Positions 17,181 to 26,294 of a stretch of DNA of 64,000 bases are shown piece after piece (the first letter of the stretch is position 1; each line of letters opens with the position of its first letter). A program made the translations under genes and the position numbers. The notes below the pieces were generated by a model, which was given only the letters and a program-made list of their open reading frames with translations, did no database searches and had not been told where the DNA came from. Origin of the DNA: Schaedlerella arabinosiphila (GTDB lineage: Bacteria > Bacillota > Clostridia > Lachnospirales > Lachnospiraceae); NCBI RefSeq assembly GCF_003885045.1, contig NZ_RHJS01000002.1:2294001-2358000 (forward strand), in the 5' to 3' direction.

Positions 17181-18680
17181 TCAATAGTAATACGCATCCA
17201 GGATCTGCTTCGCGATGGGCACCGCCTTGGCGCCGTCGTTGCCGTCATACCCTTCCACGATCACACTGATGACCAGCTCCGGATTATCCACATTGGTAAA
17301 GCCCATGAACCAAGAGTGCATCTTTTCCCCATCGTCCATGCTGTATTCGGCGGTACCGGTCTTGCCCGCGGCCGTATAGGTCTGGCCGCTTAAGAGCATC
17401 CCGGTTCCTTCCTCTACCACCGCCTGCATATAACTTTTAAGCTGCGCCGCCTCGTCCGAAGTCATCAGCTTCCGGTAGCTCTTTGGCACATTTTTTTTGA
17501 TCTCCCTGCCTGTATGGTTGGTCACCTTTTCCACAAGATAAGGCTCCATCAGAGTCCCTCCGTTGGCCACCGCCGATGTGATCAATGCCATATGATAGGG
17601 GCTGACCAGCGTCCTTCCCTGTCCCATTGCGGTCATCATGACTTCCGCCTCCCCGGTATTCTGATCCACTGAAAAAGAACTCTTTGTATAGTCCAGTACG
17701 CAGGGAAGCTTTTTGTTGAACAGCAAATCCTCCCCCGTCTTCGTATAGGAGCTGCGGTTGAGGGACAGCCCGATATTTACAAAAGACGCGTTGCAGGAAT
17801 TGGCAAAGGAGCTTTGCAGGTTCTCCAGGCCATGCACCGTGCTGTCAAAACAGCGGATCGTCACATTGTTGGACGTGATCTCTCCCCCGCACTCGTAAGT
17901 ATAATTCTCATAATCCGGATGCTCCCGCATATACTCCAGGGCGGTCACCACCTTGAACGTGGAGCCCGGCGCGTAAGATCCCTGGGTGGCCCGGTTGAGC
18001 ATCGGGCTGTTCTCCTCGTCCGCATTCAGGTAGGACCAGTTTTCCTCAATCTGGTTCGGATCATAGGAGGGCTTGGAAAGCATCACCAGGATTTTCCCCG
18101 TAGAAGCTTCCATCACCACCACCGCCCCTTTGTTGTCCCCCAGCGCCAGATATGCCGTCTGCTGCAGGTCCGCGTCCAATGTGGTCACCACCGTATCGCC
18201 CCAATGCTTTTGATCCTGAAATTCGTCCTTGATCTTTTCCAGGAAAAACGCGTTGGAACTCAGCAGGGAAAAGTTCTCTACAGATTCCAGTCCGGTCTTT
18301 CCAAGCTCCCCATGGTTGTATCCGATCACATGGGCAAATACATCCCCGTAGGGGTATCTGCGGATCTCCGTGCCGTCCTCCGCCACCTCTGTCAACGCAA
18401 GCGTATTTCCCTTTCTGTCCGAAAAAGCCCCCCGAATGACCAGATCCGCAAAATTATCCTGCCTTGCATTGTAGGGACTGTTTACGATATCCTTTGCCCG
18501 CACTGCGGTAAAAAAAATCAGATATCCCATCATTGCCAGGAACAGCAGTACAAAAAAATAGGTAATCCTAGCGAATTCTTTGTTTTGGAACTTCTTCGAA
18601 TTTGGATTTTTCTTTTGTCGGTTTTTTATTTCTCGATCCTCTCTGCTCATCTTTGATTGCTCTCTCTCTTCCCGGCTCAT
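17181..18680 (-). CDS. Penicillin-binding transpeptidase (PbpA-type)
   Basis: 499 residues from the ATG at 18680. A basic cytoplasmic tail (about 1-38) and one membrane helix (about 39-60) precede an extracytoplasmic transpeptidase domain with the three active-site motifs S240-T-F-K243, S295-C-N297 and K440-T-G. The short N-terminal pedestal resembles the PbpA class paired with RodA/FtsW proteins. It cross-links peptidoglycan made by the SEDS partner encoded just upstream. The start is uncertain: ATGs at 18749, 18680 and 18650 are all in frame; 18680 has AGGACAGG upstream. Any of these makes it overlap the SEDS gene by roughly 80-180 bp in a different frame. Confidence 0.9.
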   Translation of the reverse strand: MSREEREQSKMSREDREIKNRQKKNPNSKKFQNKEFARITYFFVLLFLAMMGYLIFFTAVRAKDIVNSPYNARQDNFADLVIRGAFSDRKGNTLALTEVAEDGTEIRRYPYGDVFAHVIGYNHGELGKTGLESVENFSLLSSNAFFLEKIKDEFQDQKHWGDTVVTTLDADLQQTAYLALGDNKGAVVVMEASTGKILVMLSKPSYDPNQIEENWSYLNADEENSPMLNRATQGSYAPGSTFKVVTALEYMREHPDYENYTYECGGEITSNNVTIRCFDSTVHGLENLQSSFANSCNASFVNIGLSLNRSSYTKTGEDLLFNKKLPCVLDYTKSSFSVDQNTGEAEVMMTAMGQGRTLVSPYHMALITSAVANGGTLMEPYLVEKVTNHTGREIKKNVPKSYRKLMTSDEAAQLKSYMQAVVEEGTGMLLSGQTYTAAGKTGTAEYSMDDGEKMHSWFMGFTNVDNPELVISVIVEGYDGNDGAKAVPIAKQILDAYYY

Positions 18681-20157
18681 CCTGTCCTGCCCCGTTTCGT
18701 TTCTGTCCGCCTCCTGTCCTGCGTCCCGGATTTTGCCTCTGCCCTTCATAATCCTCACTGTTCCTGCCGCCGTTTCCGGACCGCTCCCGTTTTTCCCGGG
18801 CCGCCTTTGCACGCCGTTTCCGGGCCGCCATCTCCCGCTTCCACTCCAGCTCTTCCTCCTCGTCCTCACGTAGGATGTAAAGCCCCTGTATGATTCCGAT
18901 CATGATCATGGAACTCAAAATCGAGCTTCCTCCGTAGCTCACCAGCGGCAGCGTCACCCCGGTAGAAGGGATGAACTTGGTCACCCCGCCGATGGTCAAA
19001 AACACCTGGAAAATGTAGCAGGTTCCCAGTCCCAGCGCCACCAGCTTGTAGAACCGGTTGCGCAGCTCCATGGCAATATTGAGGAACATCACATAGCAGC
19101 TCACACAGATCAGAATGACGCAAAGCGCAAAGATCACGCCCAGCTCTTCCGCAATGGCGGAAAAGATAAAGTCCGACTCCGCCACAGGGATCAGATCCGG
19201 GCTCCCCTGGCACAGCCCCATGCCGAACCAGCTCCCGGTTCCGATGGCAAACAGGGACTGGGCCACCTGATAGCCGCCTTCATTGTAAGACGCGAAGGGA
19301 TCCTTCCACGCCGACACACGGATCTTGATGTGGGCGAACAGATGGTAGCCCGCCACCGCGGCCAGGCTCCCCGCGCCGATCCCCGCCGCTGCGTAGAGCG
19401 GCTGCTTGGTCGCCACATATAGCATGACCAGGTACACCACAAACAGGATCAGGGCCGCGCCCAGGTCTGTGGACACTACCAGGATCAGCACATGGGCCGC
19501 CGCCACCGCCGTGGTAATCACCACATTTTTAAACTCCGTGGAATTTTTCAGGCTGGCAGCCACATAAAATACGAATAAAATCTTCACAAACTCCGAAGGC
19601 TGGATTCCGATTCCCCCTATGGAGAACCCCAGCTTTGCCCCGCCTGATGTGGCGGCGAACACAGCCACCAGAAGGAGGGCCGCAAAGCCCACTCCCGCAT
19701 AGATATACACCCAGTCCGCCAGAAACTTCAGCTTCCGGATCAGTACCGGAACCACCAGGCCGAAGGCCGTTCCAAGCGCGATAAATATGAACTGCTTCAC
19801 CGCGCTTTCGTAGGACAGCCGGGTGATCATGATCAGCCCCACGCTGAGCAGCATGCACATGTTGTTCACGATCAGCCTGGACACATTCGGATACAGAATC
19901 GAATAGAGCAGGATGACCGCCACCAGAAGCACTACCTGGACGGCGAAAAACAACAGCAGCTTCTGCTCCCCTGTCTTTAAGTACATCACGGCATACGCCA
20001 GGAACTGCATCAAAAACATCAGCACATTCTGTAGGATATATACCCGCTTTTCGTCCTCCTCGTAGCTCTGCGCAAAAATAGAGAAACAGGAAAACGTATA
20101 GGCGGCCATCAAGACTATCATCATATATTTTGAGATTTCCGCAATAATATTAACCAC
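18568..20157 (-). CDS. SEDS peptidoglycan glycosyltransferase (FtsW/RodA/SpoVE family)
   Basis: 529 residues with about ten membrane helices over the first 420, and family motifs GGIGIQPSEFVKILFVFY and FIPSTGVTLPLVSYGGSS. It polymerises lipid II into glycan strands. Starts at a GTG after AGGTGAAAAA. A charged tail of about 100 residues, rich in Arg, Lys, Glu and Gly, follows the last helix and is encoded by the DNA that overlaps the downstream PBP gene. The SEDS-PBP pairing suggests a dedicated elongation or sporulation complex, as with rodA-pbpA; which of FtsW, RodA or SpoVE it replaces cannot be told from sequence alone. Confidence 0.93.
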   Translation of the reverse strand: MVNIIAEISKYMMIVLMAAYTFSCFSIFAQSYEEDEKRVYILQNVLMFLMQFLAYAVMYLKTGEQKLLLFFAVQVVLLVAVILLYSILYPNVSRLIVNNMCMLLSVGLIMITRLSYESAVKQFIFIALGTAFGLVVPVLIRKLKFLADWVYIYAGVGFAALLLVAVFAATSGGAKLGFSIGGIGIQPSEFVKILFVFYVAASLKNSTEFKNVVITTAVAAAHVLILVVSTDLGAALILFVVYLVMLYVATKQPLYAAAGIGAGSLAAVAGYHLFAHIKIRVSAWKDPFASYNEGGYQVAQSLFAIGTGSWFGMGLCQGSPDLIPVAESDFIFSAIAEELGVIFALCVILICVSCYVMFLNIAMELRNRFYKLVALGLGTCYIFQVFLTIGGVTKFIPSTGVTLPLVSYGGSSILSSMIMIGIIQGLYILREDEEEELEWKREMAARKRRAKAAREKRERSGNGGRNSEDYEGQRQNPGRRTGGGQKRNGAGQDEPGRERAIKDEQRGSRNKKPTKEKSKFEEVPKQRIR

Positions 20158-20217
20158 TTTTTCACCTGCTTTTTATTAGACGTGTTACGGCTCTCCTTTT
20201 CATCCGCCGAACCGTAA

Positions 20218-22725
20218 CTATAGAATCCCTCTTCGGAAATGCCCCCGGGTAAAGCTTTTGCCCTGCCATGCGGGCTCCTTCCCTTCCAGGAACACCCGTC
20301 TGCATTCCAGAAGCACCTGCCGGGTCTCCTGCCGGTCCTCCACGGAAAACTGCAGCCGAAGCCGGGAGGGGCAAAGCTCCTCCAGCGCTTCCTTCTCGTC
20401 AAACAGACAGAGCGGAACCGGATTATAAATGATATTATAACAATCCCGGCAGCGGTTTTCCACATAAAACGAATTTCCGTACCGGTCGGTCAGCTTTCTT
20501 ATGCCCCGGGCCGCAAGAAACTCCCCGGCAGGCCGGGAACCGGTTTTCCCGGGCTGCATCTGGCATCGGTTCACTGTTTTTGCCATGCACTGGGCAGTCA
20601 CCATGACCGGAAGGTACCCATAGACCAGCATCTCCATATGTTTCGCATCTAAGTGCCCAATCTCCCCCCGGTTCAGTTCCAGAGGCACCGTAAATTCATA
20701 CACGCCCCGGCGGTTCCAGAAGGTCTTTGCGGCCTGGTTCATGACATACAGATTATGGTCCAAAATGAGGTTTTTGTCAAATCCGGTTCCCCGGCCCTCC
20801 CCGCCGCTTTTTTCTGCCGGGTGATCCCGGAAGAATGCCAGGCTTTCATAATTCCGCAGGAGAATCCCGTCAAAGGGAATCCCGGAAACCTTGTTCCAGC
20901 CCTGTTCCCACACTTTCTTTGTCCGCTCCCGAAAGATATGGGGCGCCGCAAGGTATACTTCCCGCCCCTGTGACTGAAGCTGCCTGCAGATCTCCGCCAA
21001 CTGCCCGACCTCAGGCAGGGTATCCCCGATCCCGCTCTCCACATAGACCCTTGCAATCTCCGGGTACCCGCAGATCTCCTCCAATTGAGGCATGGATGCC
21101 GCCAAGGCCGACAGCATGACAGCCCCTTTCCCGGTGTTTTCCGTCTCACGCTCCCTTTGGGGGATGCGAAGCTCCGAAGATGCACCTTCCCGGCGGGATG
21201 CAGAGCATATGTTTTGGCGAAGCTCTGCCAGGGCCTGTCTCCGCAGCTCGTTGATCTGCTGCATGGGCAGAAATACCCCGTCTTCCAGTTCGATTTCCAA
21301 TGTTTCAAATACAAATTCCGTATTTCCGGTTTTTTCCAGATTCTTGCGGATGCGCGCCTCATCCAGAGGGCTTTTTTCCGCCCTTTCCACAGCGAGCCCG
21401 GAGACCGCTTCCGCGGATATGTCCCCGAAACGCACAGTCAATCGGGCAGGCTCCTGAGCGGCCATCCTCAGATAACCGTGTATATTTTCCTGCAATCTTC
21501 CCTGCTTCCAGGATTCCTGAAGCCCCTGGATGAGCCGTTCATTTCGAATCCGGTACAGAACGGCGCCTGTTTCCAGATGCTTCCCTTTTGCCACAGGGAT
21601 GGTGAGCATACTGCCCTTCTCATGATCCTGTCCGAATGTATGGTCCCCCTGCCGGGGAAATGCAAGCACATCTCCTTTATGGATCTCGGTGAGAGCCTCT
21701 GCGAATACTTCCCTGCCCTTTTGCCCCGTCACTTTTGCGGCGGGTACTCCGGCATGGTTGGGACGGTCAATGGCGATCATGTCCCTGCCGTTCCTCTGCT
21801 GATAATATCCTGTATGAAATCCGCCCCGGTTATACAAGTCCAGAAGCATTTCCTTGTCTTTTTCGCTGACATGGAACTGCCCTCTTCCGGATTCCAGATA
21901 GAGATCCGTATATTTGCGGTACATGGCTGTCACCCCGGCAACATATTCCGGCCGCTTCATCCGTCCCTCGATCTTGAAAGAATCAATCCCCGCCTCAATC
22001 AAATCCGGGATCAGTTCCAGCGTGCAGATATCTTTGAGACTCAGAAGATACCCCTTTTTTCCGCCTGACCCATAACGGAGACGGCAGGGCTGGGCACACT
22101 GTCCCCGGTTCCCGCTGCGCCCGCCGATCATGCTGCTGAGAAGGCACTGGCCGGAATAGCAGTAACAGAGCGCGCCGTGGACGAAGCATTCGATCTCCAT
22201 CCCGGTATCCCGCTTCATATGCCGGATCTCTTCCAGGGACAGCTCCCGCGCAGGAACCACACGCACCGCGCCGCATTCCTTGAAAAACTGCGCGCCCCCG
22301 GTTCCGGTGATCGTCATCTGCGTACTGACATGAAGATCCATCCCGGGAAAGGTACTGCGCACCAGCTCCAGGACTCCCGTATCCTGCACGATCACCGCAT
22401 CCAGCCCGCCCCGGTAAAGGGGCTCCAAATAGGTACGCAAGGAGGGCAGCTCCCGGTCCTTCACCAGCGTATTGACCGTCAGGTAAAACCTTCTTCCGTG
22501 CAGATGCGCCTCTTCGATGGCTTCAAGGAGCTGCTCTTCTGTAAAATTCTCGGCATATGCGCGCGCACCAAAATGAGGGCCGCCTGCATATACCGCATCC
22601 GCCCCTGCCATAAGCGCTGCCCGGAAGCTGTCATACGATCCGGCCGGAGCCAATATCTCCACGCAACGCCCTTTTTTCTGTTTCAGTTCTTCTCTGCCGT
22701 ACTCGATGTCCTGTCTTGAAATCAT
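20218..22725 (-). CDS. Peptidase U32 family protein with DUF3656 (RlhA-like)
   Basis: 835 residues from the ATG at 22725, which directly follows GCAGGAGG. The N-terminal half is a U32 domain with ILAPAGSYDSFRAALMAGAD and the diagnostic cysteine segment around YCYSGQCLLSS, GQCAQPCRLR. A middle DUF3656 region is followed by a second U32-like C-terminal half with further cysteines (CQMQPGKTG, NRCRDCYN). E. coli RlhA of this family hydroxylates 23S rRNA C2501; others were named collagenases. An iron-sulfur RNA-modifying role is most likely here. It precedes the SEDS gene by about 60 bp. Confidence 0.9.
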   Translation of the reverse strand: MISRQDIEYGREELKQKKGRCVEILAPAGSYDSFRAALMAGADAVYAGGPHFGARAYAENFTEEQLLEAIEEAHLHGRRFYLTVNTLVKDRELPSLRTYLEPLYRGGLDAVIVQDTGVLELVRSTFPGMDLHVSTQMTITGTGGAQFFKECGAVRVVPARELSLEEIRHMKRDTGMEIECFVHGALCYCYSGQCLLSSMIGGRSGNRGQCAQPCRLRYGSGGKKGYLLSLKDICTLELIPDLIEAGIDSFKIEGRMKRPEYVAGVTAMYRKYTDLYLESGRGQFHVSEKDKEMLLDLYNRGGFHTGYYQQRNGRDMIAIDRPNHAGVPAAKVTGQKGREVFAEALTEIHKGDVLAFPRQGDHTFGQDHEKGSMLTIPVAKGKHLETGAVLYRIRNERLIQGLQESWKQGRLQENIHGYLRMAAQEPARLTVRFGDISAEAVSGLAVERAEKSPLDEARIRKNLEKTGNTEFVFETLEIELEDGVFLPMQQINELRRQALAELRQNICSASRREGASSELRIPQRERETENTGKGAVMLSALAASMPQLEEICGYPEIARVYVESGIGDTLPEVGQLAEICRQLQSQGREVYLAAPHIFRERTKKVWEQGWNKVSGIPFDGILLRNYESLAFFRDHPAEKSGGEGRGTGFDKNLILDHNLYVMNQAAKTFWNRRGVYEFTVPLELNRGEIGHLDAKHMEMLVYGYLPVMVTAQCMAKTVNRCQMQPGKTGSRPAGEFLAARGIRKLTDRYGNSFYVENRCRDCYNIIYNPVPLCLFDEKEALEELCPSRLRLQFSVEDRQETRQVLLECRRVFLEGKEPAWQGKSFTRGHFRRGIL

Positions 22726-22838
22726 AGCCTCCTGCACATACTGCCGAAAAAAATACGTCCCTTTGTCTGCGCGGCATCACACTTTTGCAGGGCCGCAAAG
22801 CCGTCCTGCCGTTTTTTGCTGCGGACAGTGTTCGGATC

Positions 22839-23249
22839 TTATTTTCTCCGGTTCTTCATCTCGGTTTCCAGTTTCACGATCTGCATCTGCAGGTCATTGT
22901 TTTCTTCCTTCATCTTCGCCAGTTCTTTTTCCGCGTTCTCCAGCTTGATCTGTACAGAAATCAACTCGTGCTTCAAGTCGTACATCTCTTTGTCTTTCAG
23001 TTCAATATCACTTTCCAGGGAATCTCCCTGCTTTTTCGCTTTGAAGTAATCATCCGCAATATTCAAGGCAAGGAGTACATTGCGAGTGTCTGCGCTCTGC
23101 TTGCGGTAACCATCACTGTTCGCACATTCCGTAATCTTATGGTTCAGATAAGAAGATACCTTCTGCAGATATTCTTCTCCCTCAAATCCGCTTAAAGTAT
23201 AAACTTTTCCTCCGATGAGTACTTCTGTAAAATGTTTTGCTGAACTCAT
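22839..23249 (-). CDS. zapA: Cell division protein ZapA
   Basis: 136 residues. The N-terminal globular ZapA domain contains VLIGGKVYTLSGFEGEEYLQKVSSYLNHK; residues about 75-136 form a long coiled coil (KDKEMYDLKHELISVQIKLE and onward). ZapA bundles FtsZ filaments at the division site. GGGGAGGAAG precedes the ATG. It has its own promoter and is followed by the U32 gene about 110 bp later. Confidence 0.92.
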   Translation of the reverse strand: MSSAKHFTEVLIGGKVYTLSGFEGEEYLQKVSSYLNHKITECANSDGYRKQSADTRNVLLALNIADDYFKAKKQGDSLESDIELKDKEMYDLKHELISVQIKLENAEKELAKMKEENNDLQMQIVKLETEMKNRRK

Positions 23250-23279
23250 AGCTTCCTCCCCTTGCGTTTGTTATTTGTT

Positions 23280-23308
23280 ATTATAAACTATCCGCCAACA
23301 AAAACCAA
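23280..23308 (-). promoter_or_regulatory. Sigma-A promoter of zapA
   Basis: Minus strand TTGGTT (23308-23303), 17-bp spacer, TATAAT (23285-23280), about 30 bp before the zapA ATG. Confidence 0.65.
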
Positions 23309-23353
23309 CTGTTTTTTCCATGAATTACCACTTCTTTCAGAAAAGAAAGCGGA

Positions 23354-24355
23354 TCAGGCCCCGTCTGCCCCGATCCCCAGGTGGGCGTATGCCAGTTCGG
23401 TTACCACCCGCCCCCGTGGAGTCCGCTGGATGAATCCGTTTTTCAGAAGGTAGGGCTCATAGACGTCTTCCAATGTTCCCGCATCCTCGGAAATAGATGC
23501 CGCAAGGGTATCCAGCCCCACCGGGCCGCCCTGAAACCGCTCAATCATCGTCAGAAGGATATTCCGGTCAATGTGATCCAGTCCATACCGGTCCACATCC
23601 AGAAGATCCAGCGCGTAATCCGCCACGGCTTCCGTGATCACACCGTCGTACTTCACCTGCGCGAAATCGCGCACCCGCTTTAACAGACGGTTGGCTAGAC
23701 GCGGGGTACCTCTGGAACGCTTGGCCAGCTCCCTGGCCCCCTGTTCCTCAATCTCCACCTCCAGCACACGGGCCGAGCGCAGAATGATGGTAGTCAGCTC
23801 CTCTTCTGTATAAAATTCCAGGTGATGGATAACCCCGAACCGATCCCGCAGCGGCGCGGTCAGCATCCCTGCCCGGGTAGTGGCACCCACCAGGGTAAAC
23901 TTGGGAAGATCCAGACGGATCGAACGCGCCGTGGCTCCCTTTCCGATCAGAATGTCGATGGCATAATCCTCCATCGCAGGATACAGTACCTCCTCCACCT
24001 GACGGTTCAGCCGGTGGATCTCGTCCACGAACAGGATGTCGTTTTCCTGGAGATTGTTCAGGATGGCAGCCATCTCCCCCGGCTTCTCGATGGCAGGCCC
24101 GGAGGTAATCTTGATGTTCACGCCCATCTCGTTGGCGATGATCCCCGCCAATGTGGTCTTCCCCAGTCCCGGGGGGCCGTAGAACAGCACATGGTCCAGC
24201 GCGTCGCCGCGCTCCTTTGCGGCGCTGATGTAGATTCCCAGCGTCTGCTTGGCCTTCTCCTGGCCGATGTAGTCCTTTAAAAGCTGCGGCCGGAGATGAT
24301 TTTCTATTTTGATATCTTCTTGCAGATTTTCTGTTGTAATGATCCTCTTTCCCAT
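23354..24355 (-). CDS. ruvB: Holliday junction branch migration helicase RuvB
   Basis: 333 residues, usual length. Walker A is [17 protein letters not shown], Walker B is [12 protein letters not shown], sensor 1 is [10 protein letters not shown], and the C-terminal winged helix ends with [18 protein letters not shown]. It drives branch migration with RuvA. GGGGAG precedes the ATG; it lies 76 bp after ruvA. No ruvC is present in the window, as is usual in Bacillota, where RecU does that job. Confidence 0.98.
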   Translation of the reverse strand: MGKRIITTENLQEDIKIENHLRPQLLKDYIGQEKAKQTLGIYISAAKERGDALDHVLFYGPPGLGKTTLAGIIANEMGVNIKITSGPAIEKPGEMAAILNNLQENDILFVDEIHRLNRQVEEVLYPAMEDYAIDILIGKGATARSIRLDLPKFTLVGATTRAGMLTAPLRDRFGVIHHLEFYTEEELTTIILRSARVLEVEIEEQGARELAKRSRGTPRLANRLLKRVRDFAQVKYDGVITEAVADYALDLLDVDRYGLDHIDRNILLTMIERFQGGPVGLDTLAASISEDAGTLEDVYEPYLLKNGFIQRTPRGRVVTELAYAHLGIGADGA

Positions 24356-24431
24356 ATAACTCCCCTGTTATGTAACCCCATATCTTTTTGATTTGTTTGT
24401 ATAGATCCTTCGTTCAGAAGATACGGCATAA

Positions 24432-25034
24432 TCAGAAGTTCTTCAATGCTTCCTTAAGCACTTCCTCTACCGTGGTATTTTCCAGATTCACTTTCTTCAC
24501 GGCCTTTAAGCTCTCCGTGCTTCCGTAGCCGAGGGCCACCAGCGCCTGGACAGCTTCCGACTGCACCGAATTGACTGCTGTATCCGCAGATCCTGCCGTT
24601 TCCACCTGGCCTGAGGGATGCAGCATCTCATCCAGATCCAGCTTGTCTTTCAGTTCAATGATCAGCTTCTCCGCCGTCTTTTTTCCGATTCCCGGCGTGG
24701 CGGAAATCGCCTTCACGTCTCCCGCCAGAACCGCAAAACGCAGATCATCCGCCGAAAGCTGGGACAAAATTCCCAGCCCTCCCTTCGGCCCGATGCCGCT
24801 GACCCCGATCAGCAGCTTAAAAATGGCCAGATCATCCCGGGTGAGAAACCCGAATAACTGCATGGCATCCTCCCGGACATTCAGATAGGTGTGAAGCTTG
24901 ACTTCATTCCCAATCCGGGGCAAAAGCCCCATGGCGCGCTCAGGCATAAAAACGCCGTAGCCCACGCCCTGGACATCCACGATCACTTTATCCCGTTCCA
25001 TCGCCGCAAGTGTTCCTCTGATGTAAGATATCAT
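24432..25034 (-). CDS. ruvA: Holliday junction DNA helicase subunit RuvA
   Basis: 200 residues: N-terminal OB fold (MISYIRGTLA), helix-hairpin-helix motifs (LLIGVSGIGPKGGLGIL and ISATPGIGKKTAEKLIIELKDK) and a C-terminal RuvB-interacting domain (VQALVALGYGSTES). It binds four-way junctions and recruits RuvB. GGGAGG precedes the ATG. Confidence 0.97.
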   Translation of the reverse strand: MISYIRGTLAAMERDKVIVDVQGVGYGVFMPERAMGLLPRIGNEVKLHTYLNVREDAMQLFGFLTRDDLAIFKLLIGVSGIGPKGGLGILSQLSADDLRFAVLAGDVKAISATPGIGKKTAEKLIIELKDKLDLDEMLHPSGQVETAGSADTAVNSVQSEAVQALVALGYGSTESLKAVKKVNLENTTVEEVLKEALKNF

Positions 25035-25151
25035 TCCTGTATGCCTCCCTTATCTGTATCCCTGCCTTCACAGATACGCCCGTATTTACAATTTTCGGCC
25101 GGATGCCCTGCAGCCGTGGACTCTAACCGCCCATACCCCTGCATAGGCCCG

Positions 25152-25646
25152 CTACTCAAACCGAAAATTCTTCAGCCGTCTCAATACCTGGTCTGCGGCA
25201 ACGCCGATCAGCAGCCCGGTCATCACCCCCGCAATCAGAAGAACCGGAAAGTAATACCCCACCCGGTAAGTCTTCACGGCAGCCATCGCCACGAGAAGCT
25301 GCCCTACATTGTGAGAGATTCCGCCTGCGGCGCTGACTCCCATCACGCTGAACTTCCCGGTTCTTTTCAGGGCCGCCATCACAAGCAGGCTCAAAATCCC
25401 GCCCGCCAGGCTGTACAGAATACTGAACAGGTTCCCGAACATAAAGCCGGACAGGATGACGCGCACGACCGCCAAAAGGAACGCTTCCCCTGCATTCCTT
25501 TTATATAGAAAGATCACGGTCAGCAGATTTGCAAGCCCCAGTTTGATCCCGGGAACCCCAAACTGGATGGGAACCAATGTCTCGATATAACTGAAAATAA
25601 GTGCCAGTGCCGTAAATACACCGAAATATGCTGCTTTGTATCTCAA
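25152..25646 (-). CDS. Gx transporter family membrane protein
   Basis: 164 residues with about five membrane helices. The conserved FGVPGIKLGLANLLTVIFLY segment and GGISHNVGQLLVA are characteristic of the Gx family, which has been annotated as heptaprenyl diphosphate synthase component I. I place the start at a TTG at 25646 because GGGAGG lies at ideal spacing upstream; a GTG at 25700 in the same frame would overlap the NusG-II gene. Related proteins occur beside NusG-II and ApbE genes in extracellular electron-transfer and Rnf loci, suggesting a role in flavin or quinone supply to membrane redox proteins; this is inference from context. Confidence 0.85.
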   Translation of the reverse strand: MRYKAAYFGVFTALALIFSYIETLVPIQFGVPGIKLGLANLLTVIFLYKRNAGEAFLLAVVRVILSGFMFGNLFSILYSLAGGILSLLVMAALKRTGKFSVMGVSAAGGISHNVGQLLVAMAAVKTYRVGYYFPVLLIAGVMTGLLIGVAADQVLRRLKNFRFE

Positions 25647-25696
25647 ATATAGATTCCTCCCGCCAGTCTTGCGCCCCCATTCATTCGGTAAAACCG

Positions 25697-26050
25697 TCAC
25701 GTGACCGCATCCAACTCCCGTTCCTCTCCGCCTGTAATGGAAACCACTACTTTATTGGGCAGACAGATGATGCTCTCCCCTTCCCGTGAAATTGCCTTTT
25801 GGTTCACGCACAGCTTGTCCGGGCAGTCCGCCCAAACCATGTCTGCTTTTCCGTCCTTGATCACCAGACGGTTCCCATCCCCAATCTCAACGGTACGGTC
25901 CTCCGAAAGCGGCCAGGAGCCAAATACTTCCCCGTCTATGGTAACGACTGCCGCGCCGTCCTTCTGCTGAGGCCGAAAAAAATAAACCCCAAGAAAAACA
26001 GCGGACACAGCCAGCACCACTGCAATCAGAATCCAATCGTTCTTCTTCAT
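25697..26050 (-). CDS. NusG domain II-containing membrane-anchored protein
   Basis: 117 residues from the ATG at 26050, which has GGGAGG upstream. One N-terminal membrane helix (about 6-25) precedes a NusG-II-like domain outside the membrane with VVTIDGEVFGSWPLSED and the conserved ADCPDKLCVNQ, containing two cysteines, then ICLPNKVVVSI. Its start has a sigma-A promoter. It is paired with the Gx transporter gene, and apbE is divergent about 245 bp away. The pair resembles EetA/EetB-type genes associated with flavinylated redox systems, though the molecular role is unknown. Confidence 0.88.
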   Translation of the reverse strand: MKKNDWILIAVVLAVSAVFLGVYFFRPQQKDGAAVVTIDGEVFGSWPLSEDRTVEIGDGNRLVIKDGKADMVWADCPDKLCVNQKAISREGESIICLPNKVVVSITGGEERELDAVT

Positions 26051-26084
26051 AGCGCCTCCCAAAGCTCTGCCGATTTCTTTGAAC

Positions 26085-26113
26085 ATCATATCATATACCT
26101 TTCAAGATTGCAA
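26085..26113 (-). promoter_or_regulatory. Sigma-A promoter for NusG-II/Gx (probably also ruvAB)
   Basis: Minus strand TTGCAA (26113-26108), 17-bp spacer, TATGAT (26090-26085), 35 bp before the NusG-II ATG. Confidence 0.7.
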
Positions 26114-26218
26114 CTCTTTCCGAATATCTGTTCGCCCGGATATTTTCTTACTGGAGCACCCAAAGGGTGTGAACAGTAACGATATTTTGCCCCTGAATGT
26201 AATTGAGAAAGATAAGGA

Positions 26219-26247
26219 TTGTATTCTTTCTTTTCCCCGGATATAAT
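26219..26247 (+). promoter_or_regulatory. Sigma-A promoter of apbE
   Basis: TTGTAT (26219-26224), 17-bp spacer, TATAAT (26242-26247), 48 bp upstream of the apbE ATG and divergent from the NusG-II promoter. Confidence 0.7.
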
Positions 26248-26294
26248 ATATTTGGTGCTGTCAGACTGCACAGGATATTGGAAAGGAACGACCT

